DNA from: CAYLNH01 sp964384625
Lineage (GTDB): Bacteria; Verrucomicrobiota; Lentisphaeria; JABSQK01
Length of the DNA: 18,817 nucleotides
Direction of reading: 5' to 3'
Assembly (NCBI GenBank): GCA_964384625.1
Contig: CAYLNH010000129.1
Coordinates: 1-18,817, forward strand
How positions within the stretch are numbered: position 1 is the first letter of the stretch; the number at the start of each line of letters is the position of its first letter. The position numbers and the translations under genes are program-made. Of the stretch, positions 1 to 7,815 are shown in pieces. The notes below the pieces were generated by a model, which was not told where the DNA came from, made no database searches, and was given only the letters and a program-made list of their open reading frames with translations.

Positions 1-477
1 GGGCGTGTGCTGCAGCACATGACCATTTCGCCAACGCCCCCCCGAGCCCGAAAACGGGCAACTCGGAGAGCGGGTCCAAGCATCCGGCCGGCGGCGTTGC
101 CCCCGCAAAGCGGGGCAAGCACGAAATGTATCCCGCCAAGGCGGGACACGATGCTCGCATCGCTTGTTCGACGGCGCCTTGCCGGACCGGCGCCTGGCCG
201 CCGTCCCTGGCTGGAAAACGTACGCCGAACTTATCCAGAAGCCTGGAGTGGACCGCTCCAGAACGTAGTCGCAGTTGGACCGAACTGCGACGCAAAGATC
301 CTGTTGGCGGCAGTACGTTCAATGGGTCGACGACTTCCATCGACGTTTCGCTGGGCTCAGCAGTCAGCTCTGCTATCGGTGGCTCCTCCAGCAAATGCAC
401 GTCATCGTAGCCAGGAGTGTGATCCCGATTGCCTTTTTCACAGGTCATCCCTCTTGCCGGAATCCCCTTGCAATCCC
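1..477. other. Non-coding leader region with a cluster of perfect inverted repeats
   Basis: I see no credible gene here. The open plus-strand frames (7-498, 126-410) read as Arg/Pro/Ser-rich low-information peptides without a ribosome site. What stands out is a run of inverted repeats: a palindrome at 6-19; 42-50 with 55-66 (loop AAAA, three-base bulge); 97-106 with 110-118 (loop AAA, one bulged C); 131-137 with 140-146 (TCCCGCC/GGCGGGA); 149-153 with 158-162; 173-178 with 189-194; 243-248 with 256-261; and 268-276 with 283-291 (nine perfect pairs, loop GGACCG). The last is enclosed by a further seven-base helix, 261-267 with 314-320. This could be a structured RNA, a repeat element or a protein-binding region. 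The sequence does not decide which, and the strand is unknown. Nothing recognisable lies between 321 and 477. Confidence 0.45.
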
Positions 478-505
478 TTGACGTACTTCTTATATTAATT
501 ATAAA
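478..505 (+). promoter_or_regulatory. Sigma70-type promoter of the TPR/VIT operon
   Basis: TTGACG at 478-483 is a near-consensus -35 element. TATAAA at 500-505 fits a -10 element after a 16-base spacer. A consensus TATAAT also occurs at 511-516, but without an equally good -35. The stretch 478-520 is strongly AT-rich in a GC-rich setting and ends about 25 bases before the start codon of the first operon gene, so transcription probably begins near 512. The assignment rests on sequence match and position only. Confidence 0.6.
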
Positions 506-517
506 GTCTTTATAATT
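497..517. promoter_or_regulatory. 21-bp perfect inverted repeat overlapping the -10 region (candidate operator)
   Basis: The left arm AATTATAAAG (497-506) and right arm CTTTATAATT (508-517) are exact reverse complements around a single central T at 507. The dyad covers the -10 hexamer and the likely transcription start, the usual place for a repressor operator. If transcribed, it could instead form part of a 5' stem-loop. No regulator gene adjoins it in this window, so the binding protein is unknown. Confidence 0.45.
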
Positions 518-540
518 GAATTCGCCAAGGGAGACGGATC

Positions 541-2478
541 ATGAGAAGCGGGTTGATCCTCGGAATTGTGCTTCTGGGGGGCGCGACGGCATTCGCCAGA
601 GACTCCTTCGACGTGGAGGTGACGCTGCTCAAGGAACTGCGGCAGCGCGGCATGCCGCAGTTTCAGAAACTGCAGCTGCGGATGATGAAACAACAGTTTG
701 CGGGGCGGCAGGATGACCTGCGGTACCTGGACGCCTTGATGCAGCCGAATGCCGCCAAACGGCGGCAGGCGCTTGCCGCCATTCCCGAAAACAGCCCGCG
801 CTACGCGGAGGCGCTGTGGGAGCTGTCGCGACTGACCAGCGACCCGAAAGCAAAGTTCGAGCTGCTGAAGCAGCACTGGGGCCTTGTCTCCCAGTCCCGC
901 GAAGTCGAGCCGGCGCTTGTCCGGAAGTCAGCGCAAGCGTTGCTTGGTGCCGGCGTGCGAGCGGGTGAAGACGTTCCGGACCCGGCCGTCACACTGCTGT
1001 TCGACAGCCGGCGGGCGCAGGACTACTGGCGGGGGCGAATCCGGCTGAGCCGTGCCGACGCCCTGAAAGTTGCCGGCAAGCCGGCAACCGAGTACCGCAA
1101 GCCCGCGGCAGCGGCGCTGAAGATCCTGACGGACAGCGCCCTGCTCTGGCGGCAGGACTTCCTTGGCACGTTGGGCTATATCGAAGCGGCGCATGCACAG
1201 CTCCTCCTTGGGGAGCCGCAGAAAGCCAGGGACCTCCTGACACCCGTGACCGAGATGGTCAAGCAACTGGAAACAGAGATGCGCCGCCGGGGGCAGGATA
1301 TCCGCACACATTCACCGATGGCCCCCTTCCGGCTGTATCTGGCTGGTATCCATGTTGCCGACGCGGAGAAGCTGCGCCATCAGGCCGATCAACGGCAGGC
1401 CCGCGCCGAACTGCTGTCGCGGGCGTTGCGGCTCTATCACAGCATCCAGAACGACTACTACACAAGCACCTGCCTGACCGCTGCGGTCGCCGGCTATGAC
1501 CGGACGGCCGCCATTCTGCAGCGCGACTTCGACGTGCGCATCACCAAACCGCAGGATTCCGGGGAGAAACTGTACAACATCGGCATGCAGTACTACAGCG
1601 CCGAAGACCACGAAGCCGCCTTCCCGTATTTAACGGCTGCAGCCCGGCGGGCCGAGACGCGGACGATGGCTGCAGACGCGCTGTTCTATGCGACAGCCTG
1701 CATGTACAAACAGGAGCGTTTCCTGGAAGCGCATGCGGTTGTCGACTTCATGGCGGACCTGGTGCCCCTTGAGAAACGGACGGCGGACATGCTCAGCAAG
1801 ACAGCTCTGATCACATTGGCTGCCGGCCGCGACCAGCAGGACCAGGCCGCGCTCTACGGCGACAGCGCCAGGCGGCTGTTCGAACGGTTGCTGGCGGTGG
1901 CTCCCGATCACGCCAGCGCACCGTATGCCGCGTATTGCCTGGCGAACGAGATGTGGCGGGCCGCGGATGGTTGGAAATACGGCCGGACGGACGGAGCCAC
2001 GAGCGGCGCCGATGCCGCCAAAGCAATGCAGCAGGCCTACCTGGATGCGGCCCCGGCCTACCTTGTGGTGGTCGAGAAGTACGGCACTTCGAAATACGCC
2101 GCGCCCTCACACTACCGGCTGGGCTGGATCTACTACATCGCAGCGCAGCACGAGCAAGCCATCAAACACTTCACGGAATTCTGTCGACTGGAGACCGCGC
2201 CGGCCGGCACAAAACTGAAAGCCAAAGGGCTGATCGCCCGGATCGCAGAAGACCAGGGCAAACAGAGAGACGCCCTGGCCCACTGGGAAGAACTGCTGGC
2301 GTGGCACGGCGGCGGAAAGTACGACGACCGAGACAAACTCGTGCAGCAAGCAGTCCACGATGCCCATGCCCGCGTGCCGTTTTGCCTCTACCGACTGGCG
2401 GAGGAGAAACTCGACGAGGCAACCGCTCTCGAAGCCGAAGCGGAGGAACTCGAGCAGCAGGCAGGAGGGCAAAGATGA
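541..2478 (+). CDS. Secreted tetratricopeptide-repeat protein, first gene of a two-gene operon
   Basis: This 645-residue protein starts at an ATG seven bases after a good ribosome site (GGGAG, 529-533). Residues 1-20 form a Sec signal peptide: Arg near the start, a hydrophobic run LILGIVLLGG, and a likely signal peptidase I site after AFA. The mature protein is mostly alpha-helical, with TPR-like repeats clearest at about residues 344-377, 379-412 and 522-550 (for example HYRLGWIYYIAAQHEQAIKHF). It ends in a Glu/Ala-rich, probably coiled-coil tail (about 615-640). I see no catalytic motif; a scaffold or adaptor role in the envelope is inferred. Its stop codon overlaps the start of the next gene as ATGA (2475-2478), so the two proteins are probably made together and may interact. 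I do not recognise a characterised family. Confidence 0.85.
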   Translation: MRSGLILGIVLLGGATAFARDSFDVEVTLLKELRQRGMPQFQKLQLRMMKQQFAGRQDDLRYLDALMQPNAAKRRQALAAIPENSPRYAEALWELSRLTSDPKAKFELLKQHWGLVSQSREVEPALVRKSAQALLGAGVRAGEDVPDPAVTLLFDSRRAQDYWRGRIRLSRADALKVAGKPATEYRKPAAAALKILTDSALLWRQDFLGTLGYIEAAHAQLLLGEPQKARDLLTPVTEMVKQLETEMRRRGQDIRTHSPMAPFRLYLAGIHVADAEKLRHQADQRQARAELLSRALRLYHSIQNDYYTSTCLTAAVAGYDRTAAILQRDFDVRITKPQDSGEKLYNIGMQYYSAEDHEAAFPYLTAAARRAETRTMAADALFYATACMYKQERFLEAHAVVDFMADLVPLEKRTADMLSKTALITLAAGRDQQDQAALYGDSARRLFERLLAVAPDHASAPYAAYCLANEMWRAADGWKYGRTDGATSGADAAKAMQQAYLDAAPAYLVVVEKYGTSKYAAPSHYRLGWIYYIAAQHEQAIKHFTEFCRLETAPAGTKLKAKGLIARIAEDQGKQRDALAHWEELLAWHGGGKYDDRDKLVQQAVHDAHARVPFCLYRLAEEKLDEATALEAEAEELEQQAGGQR

Positions 2479-5400
2479 AACTGCAGTTACTCGTGCTCCT
2501 CAGTACGGTTGCCTTTGCTGCAGCAGCCGCGCCCAAACCGGTGATGACCGCGGAGGGCAAGCCCGGCCGCAAATTGATCCTGCAGCACATCGATGTGTCC
2601 GTCCGCATCCACGGCCCGGCCGCCGAGACCAGGATCAAGCTGGTCTTCCACAACCCGCACAAGGAACGCTTGACCGGCGACTTCCGCTTCCCTCTGCCGC
2701 CGGATGCCGTAGTTACCGGCTACGCCCTCAACATCGGGCCAAAACTCCGTGAAGGCGTGGTCGTCGAACGCGACAAGGGCCGGCGCACCTTCGATACCAT
2801 TGTCCGGCGGATGATCGACCCGGGCCTTCTGGAAGTGGAGGACAACACCTTCCGGACCCGCGTCTTCCCGATGCCCGCACAGGGCTCGCGCACCATCAAG
2901 GTTACCTACGTCCAAAAGCTTTCGAACCACCAGTATGAGCTGCCGCTGGCCTTCGGACTGCGAGTGCAAGCGTTCACACTTTCGGTGCGGACCCGGGCCG
3001 CGGCACAGCCGGCAATCGTTTGCGGCGGCTCCTACGGTCTCGACTTCGTGCCGACCAACGCCGAACTCGTTGCGACTTCGCAGAAGAAGAACTGGTATCT
3101 GAAGGAGGACCTGGTGATCCGGGTCAAGCCCTCCGACAGCAACGTCTATGCCCAGCGTGCCGATGACGGCTACGTCTATTTCATCGCCGACTACAAACCG
3201 CGCGTTGACGCGTCCAGTACGGTCCTGCCGGAATGCCTGACGATTGTCTGGGACGCAAGTCGTTCACGTGACAGGGTCGACCACGAGACCGAGTTCGAGC
3301 TGTTGCGCGCCCTCTTCAGCCTGCTGCCGGACCGGACAACGGTCGCGGTACGCATCATCCGACACAAACTGTCTTCATCCCGAGTCTATGAAATTGCCCA
3401 GGGCCGTTGTGAAGCGGCGTTGCGCTTTTTGAAGACGACCGAGTATGACGGCGCCGTCTTTCGGGGGGCTTTCCCGTCGCGGATCCATCGCGGCGTTGCG
3501 CTGTTCTTCACCGACGGCGCACGGCAGTTCGGTCAATGGCCCGAAGTCATGGACCGTCCGGTCTACGCGGTGACGCAACGGCAGGCACCGAAGCGACTGC
3601 GTGAGTTCACCAGGCGCAGCGGCGGAAACGAGGTGAACCTGAAGGAAGAATCCGTCGCCCAGGCGGTCAAGGGAATCATCTCCCCGCCGGTGGTCCTGTC
3701 GGTCGGTCCGCGCACCGTCGACATTCTGCAAACGGATCGCAATGGCGGGGCCACGTTCCACGTCATCGGCCGCTGCCGTTCGGCGACGAAGGTCACCCTT
3801 TGTGCCCAACGCAACGGGACGCCGATCCGATCGGTGCGTCGTGAGATCAATGTACGTTCGGCCCCGCGCGGACAACTGCTGCGCAACGTGTGGGCGTTAC
3901 ACCGAAAGGACCAGCTACTGGCCAGCGGCGCCACAAAACAGGAGATCCTCGCGCTCGGCCGCGAATTCAATATCGCCACCCCCTGGACATCGTTCATCGT
4001 CCTGGAATCGGTGGCGCAATACATCGAGTTCGGCATTGTCCCGCCAAAGTCTGAACCTGAACTGCTGGCGGCATACCGGAAGGTGGTGGTCGAGCACGAA
4101 TGGTCCGCAGGCAAGGGGCAGGCAGACCAGTGGGCACGATTGGTGAATGCCGCGCGCCTGCTGCAGGGAGATGAGGAGGTCCTGGCCGGCGGCCCACTGC
4201 AGAACTGCTTCGACTGGTTCCTCACTGTACAGAACGAAGACGGCTCCTGGGGTAGCAAGGGACGACGGGTGGAAGCGACCGCCATGGTCCTGAAGGCCTT
4301 CCTGCAACAGGGCGAAACTCCGCTGTCGGAAAAGTACGGCACTATGGTCCAGAAAGCGATGAAGTGGCTGGGGAACTATATGAACTCGTCCGCCGCGGTG
4401 AAGACGGCGAAGGGCCCGCGAGGCGCCGTCGCCCACGCCCTGGCGACGGAAACGATCGCTGAGAGTTACGCCATGACCAGGATCCCCTTCCTCCGGAAAC
4501 CGATGGACCGCGGCGTCGCCATGATCCTGTCACGGCAACTGCCGAACGGCGCCTTTCACAAGTCCTACGCCAGACGCGTACAGGGTCGCGCCAGATGGGA
4601 TTTGCGGTCGACCGTGCATCAAGCCAGCGCCCTGAAGGCCGCCTATTTGGCCGGCTGTGCCGAGGGGGGATTGGAGCCGGGCCTCACCCAACTGCGTAGC
4701 TTTCTGGAAAAGACCGCCTACATCCCGGCCCAAGCGGGATTCAGCCGCGACGGCCGACCGCAAGCCGACCGGTCGATGACCGCCGGCACGGTGTACGCCC
4801 TCTGCATCCTGGGTGCCGGCCAGAGCAAGACCGCAAAAGCGGCACTGAGTGGTGTAATCAAGCGGGAACTGCCAAACATCGAGCGCGTCTCGAAGGACGG
4901 GAAGCGATGGTCCGGATTGGCCCCGGCCCAACTCGGCGTCTGGGCTGACATCCATGTGAACCTGTTTCTCATGCAGAACCGGCGCGAGTGGCGCCCGCAA
5001 TACCGTCAGTGGCGTAGTCTGAATGAAGGTGTACTGATGCGGACCATCCATCCGCTGGGTTACTGGAGCCTCAAGGAAGATGCACCGCTGACCGACAGGC
5101 TCATCACCACTTGCAGAGCAATGACGTCATTGCAGGTCTACTACCGATATCTGCCGACTTTCTCGATCGAAAGCCTCAGAGACCATGCTGACGACAGTGA
5201 CGACACAATCATCGAGATCAAGGGTGACAACAGTGACGGCTTGGTCATCGAGATTGATCCGTCGGTCCTGGAGGTCGCGCCAACGCCACCGGAACCCGAA
5301 GAACCCGTCGTCACCAAGTCTGAGCAACGAGTCAGTCGCCGCCGCCGCGTGAGAGCGTACGGCGTCGAACCGACACCCGAAGTTATCCCCTGCTGCGGGG

Positions 5401-6269
5401 CAGACTTCGGCCAGCGGCGGACGACGTACCTCGACCGCCTGCGTGAGACCGCAGAGTCCCAGCAGTATGCGTACTACCTGCTGCAGGCGCGAGCGCACGC
5501 CGACGACCCGCTGTTCTTTGTGAACTGCGCCGATTACTTCTTTGCCGCGGGCGACAATAGACGAGCAACGCAGATTGTCATGAATCTCATCGGCCTGCAG
5601 GGCGGGCAATTCGACCCGGCGGTTTCCACCGGCCGGCGGCTGATGTTGTATGGTCAGCCGGAGCTAGCAGTCCTAGCTTTCCGAAACGCTCTGCGTCAGA
5701 ACGAACCCGCTGAGCACGACCTCGCCGGCGCCCTGATCACGTTGGCGCGTACCGCCATCCACCGCGGGGACGACGCCCGCGCGAAACTCCTGCTGCAGGA
5801 AGCCACCGAACTGCACCTGCAGGCAGCGAAAGAGTACGATTCCACCCGAGCGTTGATCGCGTTGCAGACGCTCACGCATGAATTCAGCCAGCACCTGGAC
5901 AAATCCCGCTTGCCCGCGCTCTACACCGAACCGTTCACCGCGGACGTCATGGTCCATGTGCGTTGGACGACCACGGCACTTACTCCCCGAATCGAAGGCA
6001 AAACTGTGTCAACGCTGAAGGAACTGGCAACGGACCTTCGCGGCCCGGAAGGCATGCTGCTCAAGGCAGCGGGAGGTTCGATCACGGTAAGCCTCGAAGT
6101 GGAGAAAAAGGACCTCCCGACGGGCTGGGGCGACACGCTCCTGGTCGCGGCCGAAGTGGAAGTCATCCAGTATGCCGGGATGAAGAACGAACGCCGTAAG
6201 ATCTACCCGATCCGCACGGAGAAGAAGCCGGGTGACACGATCAAGGTCTGCACCCTCACCTTTGACTGA
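2475..6269 (+). CDS. Secreted VIT / von Willebrand factor A / toroid-repeat / TPR protein
   Basis: The product has 1264 residues. The ATG at 2475 is chosen because it overlaps the upstream stop (ATGA), follows a ribosome site (AGGAGGG, 2463-2469) and opens a signal peptide (MKLQLLVLLSTVAFAAAAA). The frame is open further upstream, but only as a shadow of the TPR gene. In order it shows: a VIT domain (about 25-150; FRFPLPPDA, FRTRVFPMPAQG); a vWA domain with MIDAS motif DASRS at 260-264 and a TDG strand end at about 346-348; the VIT/vWA-family segment IATPWTSFIVLE (about 500-511); squalene-cyclase-like alpha/alpha-toroid repeats (about 575-890, opening with QNEDGSW at 586-592); an acidic duplicated linker (about 906-930) and a Pro/Arg-rich stretch; TPR-like helices (about 975-1145); and a C-terminal beta-rich domain. 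Metal-dependent adhesion or envelope assembly with the TPR partner is plausible but inferred. Confidence 0.85.
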   Translation: MKLQLLVLLSTVAFAAAAAPKPVMTAEGKPGRKLILQHIDVSVRIHGPAAETRIKLVFHNPHKERLTGDFRFPLPPDAVVTGYALNIGPKLREGVVVERDKGRRTFDTIVRRMIDPGLLEVEDNTFRTRVFPMPAQGSRTIKVTYVQKLSNHQYELPLAFGLRVQAFTLSVRTRAAAQPAIVCGGSYGLDFVPTNAELVATSQKKNWYLKEDLVIRVKPSDSNVYAQRADDGYVYFIADYKPRVDASSTVLPECLTIVWDASRSRDRVDHETEFELLRALFSLLPDRTTVAVRIIRHKLSSSRVYEIAQGRCEAALRFLKTTEYDGAVFRGAFPSRIHRGVALFFTDGARQFGQWPEVMDRPVYAVTQRQAPKRLREFTRRSGGNEVNLKEESVAQAVKGIISPPVVLSVGPRTVDILQTDRNGGATFHVIGRCRSATKVTLCAQRNGTPIRSVRREINVRSAPRGQLLRNVWALHRKDQLLASGATKQEILALGREFNIATPWTSFIVLESVAQYIEFGIVPPKSEPELLAAYRKVVVEHEWSAGKGQADQWARLVNAARLLQGDEEVLAGGPLQNCFDWFLTVQNEDGSWGSKGRRVEATAMVLKAFLQQGETPLSEKYGTMVQKAMKWLGNYMNSSAAVKTAKGPRGAVAHALATETIAESYAMTRIPFLRKPMDRGVAMILSRQLPNGAFHKSYARRVQGRARWDLRSTVHQASALKAAYLAGCAEGGLEPGLTQLRSFLEKTAYIPAQAGFSRDGRPQADRSMTAGTVYALCILGAGQSKTAKAALSGVIKRELPNIERVSKDGKRWSGLAPAQLGVWADIHVNLFLMQNRREWRPQYRQWRSLNEGVLMRTIHPLGYWSLKEDAPLTDRLITTCRAMTSLQVYYRYLPTFSIESLRDHADDSDDTIIEIKGDNSDGLVIEIDPSVLEVAPTPPEPEEPVVTKSEQRVSRRRRVRAYGVEPTPEVIPCCGADFGQRRTTYLDRLRETAESQQYAYYLLQARAHADDPLFFVNCADYFFAAGDNRRATQIVMNLIGLQGGQFDPAVSTGRRLMLYGQPELAVLAFRNALRQNEPAEHDLAGALITLARTAIHRGDDARAKLLLQEATELHLQAAKEYDSTRALIALQTLTHEFSQHLDKSRLPALYTEPFTADVMVHVRWTTTALTPRIEGKTVSTLKELATDLRGPEGMLLKAAGGSITVSLEVEKKDLPTGWGDTLLVAAEVEVIQYAGMKNERRKIYPIRTEKKPGDTIKVCTLTFD

Positions 6270-6373
6270 TGTCGCCGCCAAGCGCCATCTGCTTGTGTGG
6301 CAGCGGGACATTGGTCCATTCCTGGCCCGGAGCGGAGGGCAGAGCAAGCGCAAGGGAGTACGAAAGGGGGCAG
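6270..6373. other. Convergent intergenic gap without a clear terminator
   Basis: This short gap separates the end of the plus-strand VIT/vWA gene from the end of the minus-strand lipoprotein gene. I looked for a stem-loop followed by a T-run on either strand and found only four-base stems, so any termination here is probably factor-dependent. Confidence 0.3.
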
Positions 6374-7702
6374 CTACTCCGCCGGGGGCGGCTTGTAGGG
6401 CCCATGGAGGCGCCCCGTGAGCGCCGGGCTGTCGGCGCGGCTGGCGGAGAAGAGCAATTCCGAACGGGTGTCGGTGTAGATCGCCGTAACACTGCCGCGC
6501 AAACGGACGCCGGCCAGATCAAGGACACTGGCAGACGAATCGATCGCCGTCTTGCCAAACAGATCCACACCCGTGATTTCAGCCACGGAACTGCTCGTCT
6601 TCAGCGCCGTGCCTTTGCCGACGATGCGGCTGTTTTCCAGAATCACCGAAGACCGCGTCAAGGTAATCGATTCGGCCGTCACGTTCAGCAACCGGATGTT
6701 CTTGGAATCGGTAATGACAATGCTGCGGTAATCGCCGGAAAAAGTCACGTCTTCGCGGTTGCTGCATTCCAGCATCTTCGTCGCCGGCCCTTCCGTGGAC
6801 ACCGCAAACGGCGGCGCCGGCACCATTTCGCCAAGGTAGTCGAACAACAGCTTGTTGAAGGGCTCAGGGGCCTCCAGCATCGGGACGTGCCCGACCCGCG
6901 GCATGACTTTGAACCGCGCATTCGGCAAGTGGGCGCTCAACAACTTGGCCACGCGTTTGGGGGCAACGGCATCTTCGGCGCCCCAGAGAATCAGGGCCGG
7001 CGCCTTGATTGACGGCAACGCCGGACCGATGTCTTCCCGCAACAGCGCCGCCGCGGCGATGCGCCTGGGTTCGCCGCCGAAGGCCTCCTCCCGGCGGGCC
7101 CGGGTCGCCAGCGCCGCCCGGGCCTTGTCCTCCGGGTCCGGCACGGCGACTGCACTCGGGAACGTACCGGTTGCCTGCGTGCCGGCAATATAGCGTGCCA
7201 GCGCCTTTCGGTGCAGGACCCCCATCACATCGATCAAGACCAGTCGATCGAGGTCACGCGGGTAGAGAGCGGCGTAGCGCAAGGCGATCAAACCGCCCAG
7301 GCCATGGCCCACCAGGGCGAACTCCCCCTCCACCCGCCGGTCGACCAAGGCTTTCAAGACGTGCGCGTAATTCGTCGGCGAATACAGCTCATTGCCCTTG
7401 TCCGACCGGCCGAATCCCGGCAGATCCAGCACAATGACATGGTATTCCTCGGCCAGTGCGGCGACCTGATTTTCCCAGACGCCGGACGCGCGGTTATCGA
7501 GCCCATGCACGAGAATAACAGTTTCGTCGTGATGTCGGCCGACCTCATAGATAAAGATGCGCGAACCGAATACCGGATCAACGGCGAAACCGCGAAACGG
7601 CCGGGTCGACTGCCGCGTCGCACGCGGCCGCGGCTGGATCACGACCGTTTGGCAGGACGTGACCAGACAGATTATGGCACATAGAAGACCGGTGTATTTC
7701 AC
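6374..7702 (-). CDS. Alpha/beta-hydrolase-fold lipoprotein lacking the nucleophile Ser, with a beta-helix-like tail
   Basis: The product has 442 residues from a GTG start at 7702, preferred because AAGGGG (7709-7714) lies six bases upstream; a TTG at 7705 is closer than usual. The N-terminus is a lipoprotein signal with lipobox VTSC (Cys17), so the protein is probably membrane-anchored outside the cytoplasm. Residues about 55-295 match the alpha/beta-hydrolase fold: oxyanion segment ILVHGLDN, nucleophile elbow VGHGLGG, acid WGAED (Asp244) and His272 in VGHVPMLEAP. The elbow normally reads GHSxGG. Here the nucleophile codon is GGC (Gly134), so classical ester hydrolysis should be impaired. Residues about 305-430 are a Val/Ile/Leu/Ser/Thr-alternating stretch rich in short strands (for example SIVITDSKNIRLLNVTAES), suggesting a right-handed beta-helix. 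Not MenH: that enzyme is cytoplasmic and needs the Ser. Confidence 0.8.
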   Translation of the reverse strand: MKYTGLLCAIICLVTSCQTVVIQPRPRATRQSTRPFRGFAVDPVFGSRIFIYEVGRHHDETVILVHGLDNRASGVWENQVAALAEEYHVIVLDLPGFGRSDKGNELYSPTNYAHVLKALVDRRVEGEFALVGHGLGGLIALRYAALYPRDLDRLVLIDVMGVLHRKALARYIAGTQATGTFPSAVAVPDPEDKARAALATRARREEAFGGEPRRIAAAALLREDIGPALPSIKAPALILWGAEDAVAPKRVAKLLSAHLPNARFKVMPRVGHVPMLEAPEPFNKLLFDYLGEMVPAPPFAVSTEGPATKMLECSNREDVTFSGDYRSIVITDSKNIRLLNVTAESITLTRSSVILENSRIVGKGTALKTSSSVAEITGVDLFGKTAIDSSASVLDLAGVRLRGSVTAIYTDTRSELLFSASRADSPALTGRLHGPYKPPPAE

Positions 7703-7708
7703 CAACGA

Positions 7709-7714
7709 CCCCTT
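7709..7714 (-). promoter_or_regulatory. Ribosome-binding site that decides the lipoprotein start
   Basis: On the minus strand this reads AAGGGG, six bases before the GTG at 7702 but only three before the in-frame TTG at 7705, so the GTG is favoured. The choice changes the protein by a single residue. Confidence 0.5.
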
Positions 7715-7756
7715 CTCGGTTTCACCCTGTTAACCTAACCATCAGACCCCAATGTG

Positions 7757-7768
7757 CAACCCGGGTTG
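7757..7768. promoter_or_regulatory. 12-bp perfect palindrome between divergent genes (candidate operator)
   Basis: CAACCCGGGTTG is its own reverse complement. It lies centrally in the 113-bp gap between the divergent lipoprotein and metallophosphoesterase genes, where one bound dimer could affect both. I see no convincing -35/-10 pair around it, so its role as an operator is only inferred from position and symmetry. Confidence 0.3.
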
Positions 7769-7804
7769 AATCCGCGGCGGACTCACCGATAGTGTCCTTT
7801 CGCT

Positions 7805-7808
7805 GAGG
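7805..7808 (+). promoter_or_regulatory. Ribosome-binding site that decides the phosphoesterase start
   Basis: GAGG lies seven bases upstream of the TTG at 7816. The other in-frame TTG, at 7810, would leave a single-base spacer, so 7816 is the better start. Confidence 0.45.
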
Positions 7809-7815
7809 CTTGCAT

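Noticed and set aside
7..498. 163-codon open frame on the plus strand before the first operon
   Set aside because: The peptide is Arg/Pro/Ser-rich without domain-like patterning, has no ribosome site, and runs through the hairpin cluster and into the promoter.
1935..2474. 180-codon upstream extension of the VIT/vWA protein
   Set aside because: This stretch is the TPR gene read in another frame. The signal peptide, ribosome site and ATGA overlap all place the true start at 2475.
2475..6269. Thioester domain like alpha-2-macroglobulin in the toroid part
   Set aside because: The toroid-like repeats suggested it, but there is no GCGEQ-type thioester motif.
6374..7702. Hydrolase-fold protein as MenH of the menaquinone pathway
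   Set aside because: It sits near menD, but it has a lipoprotein signal, is on its own divergent promoter, lacks the catalytic Ser and has an extra beta-rich tail.
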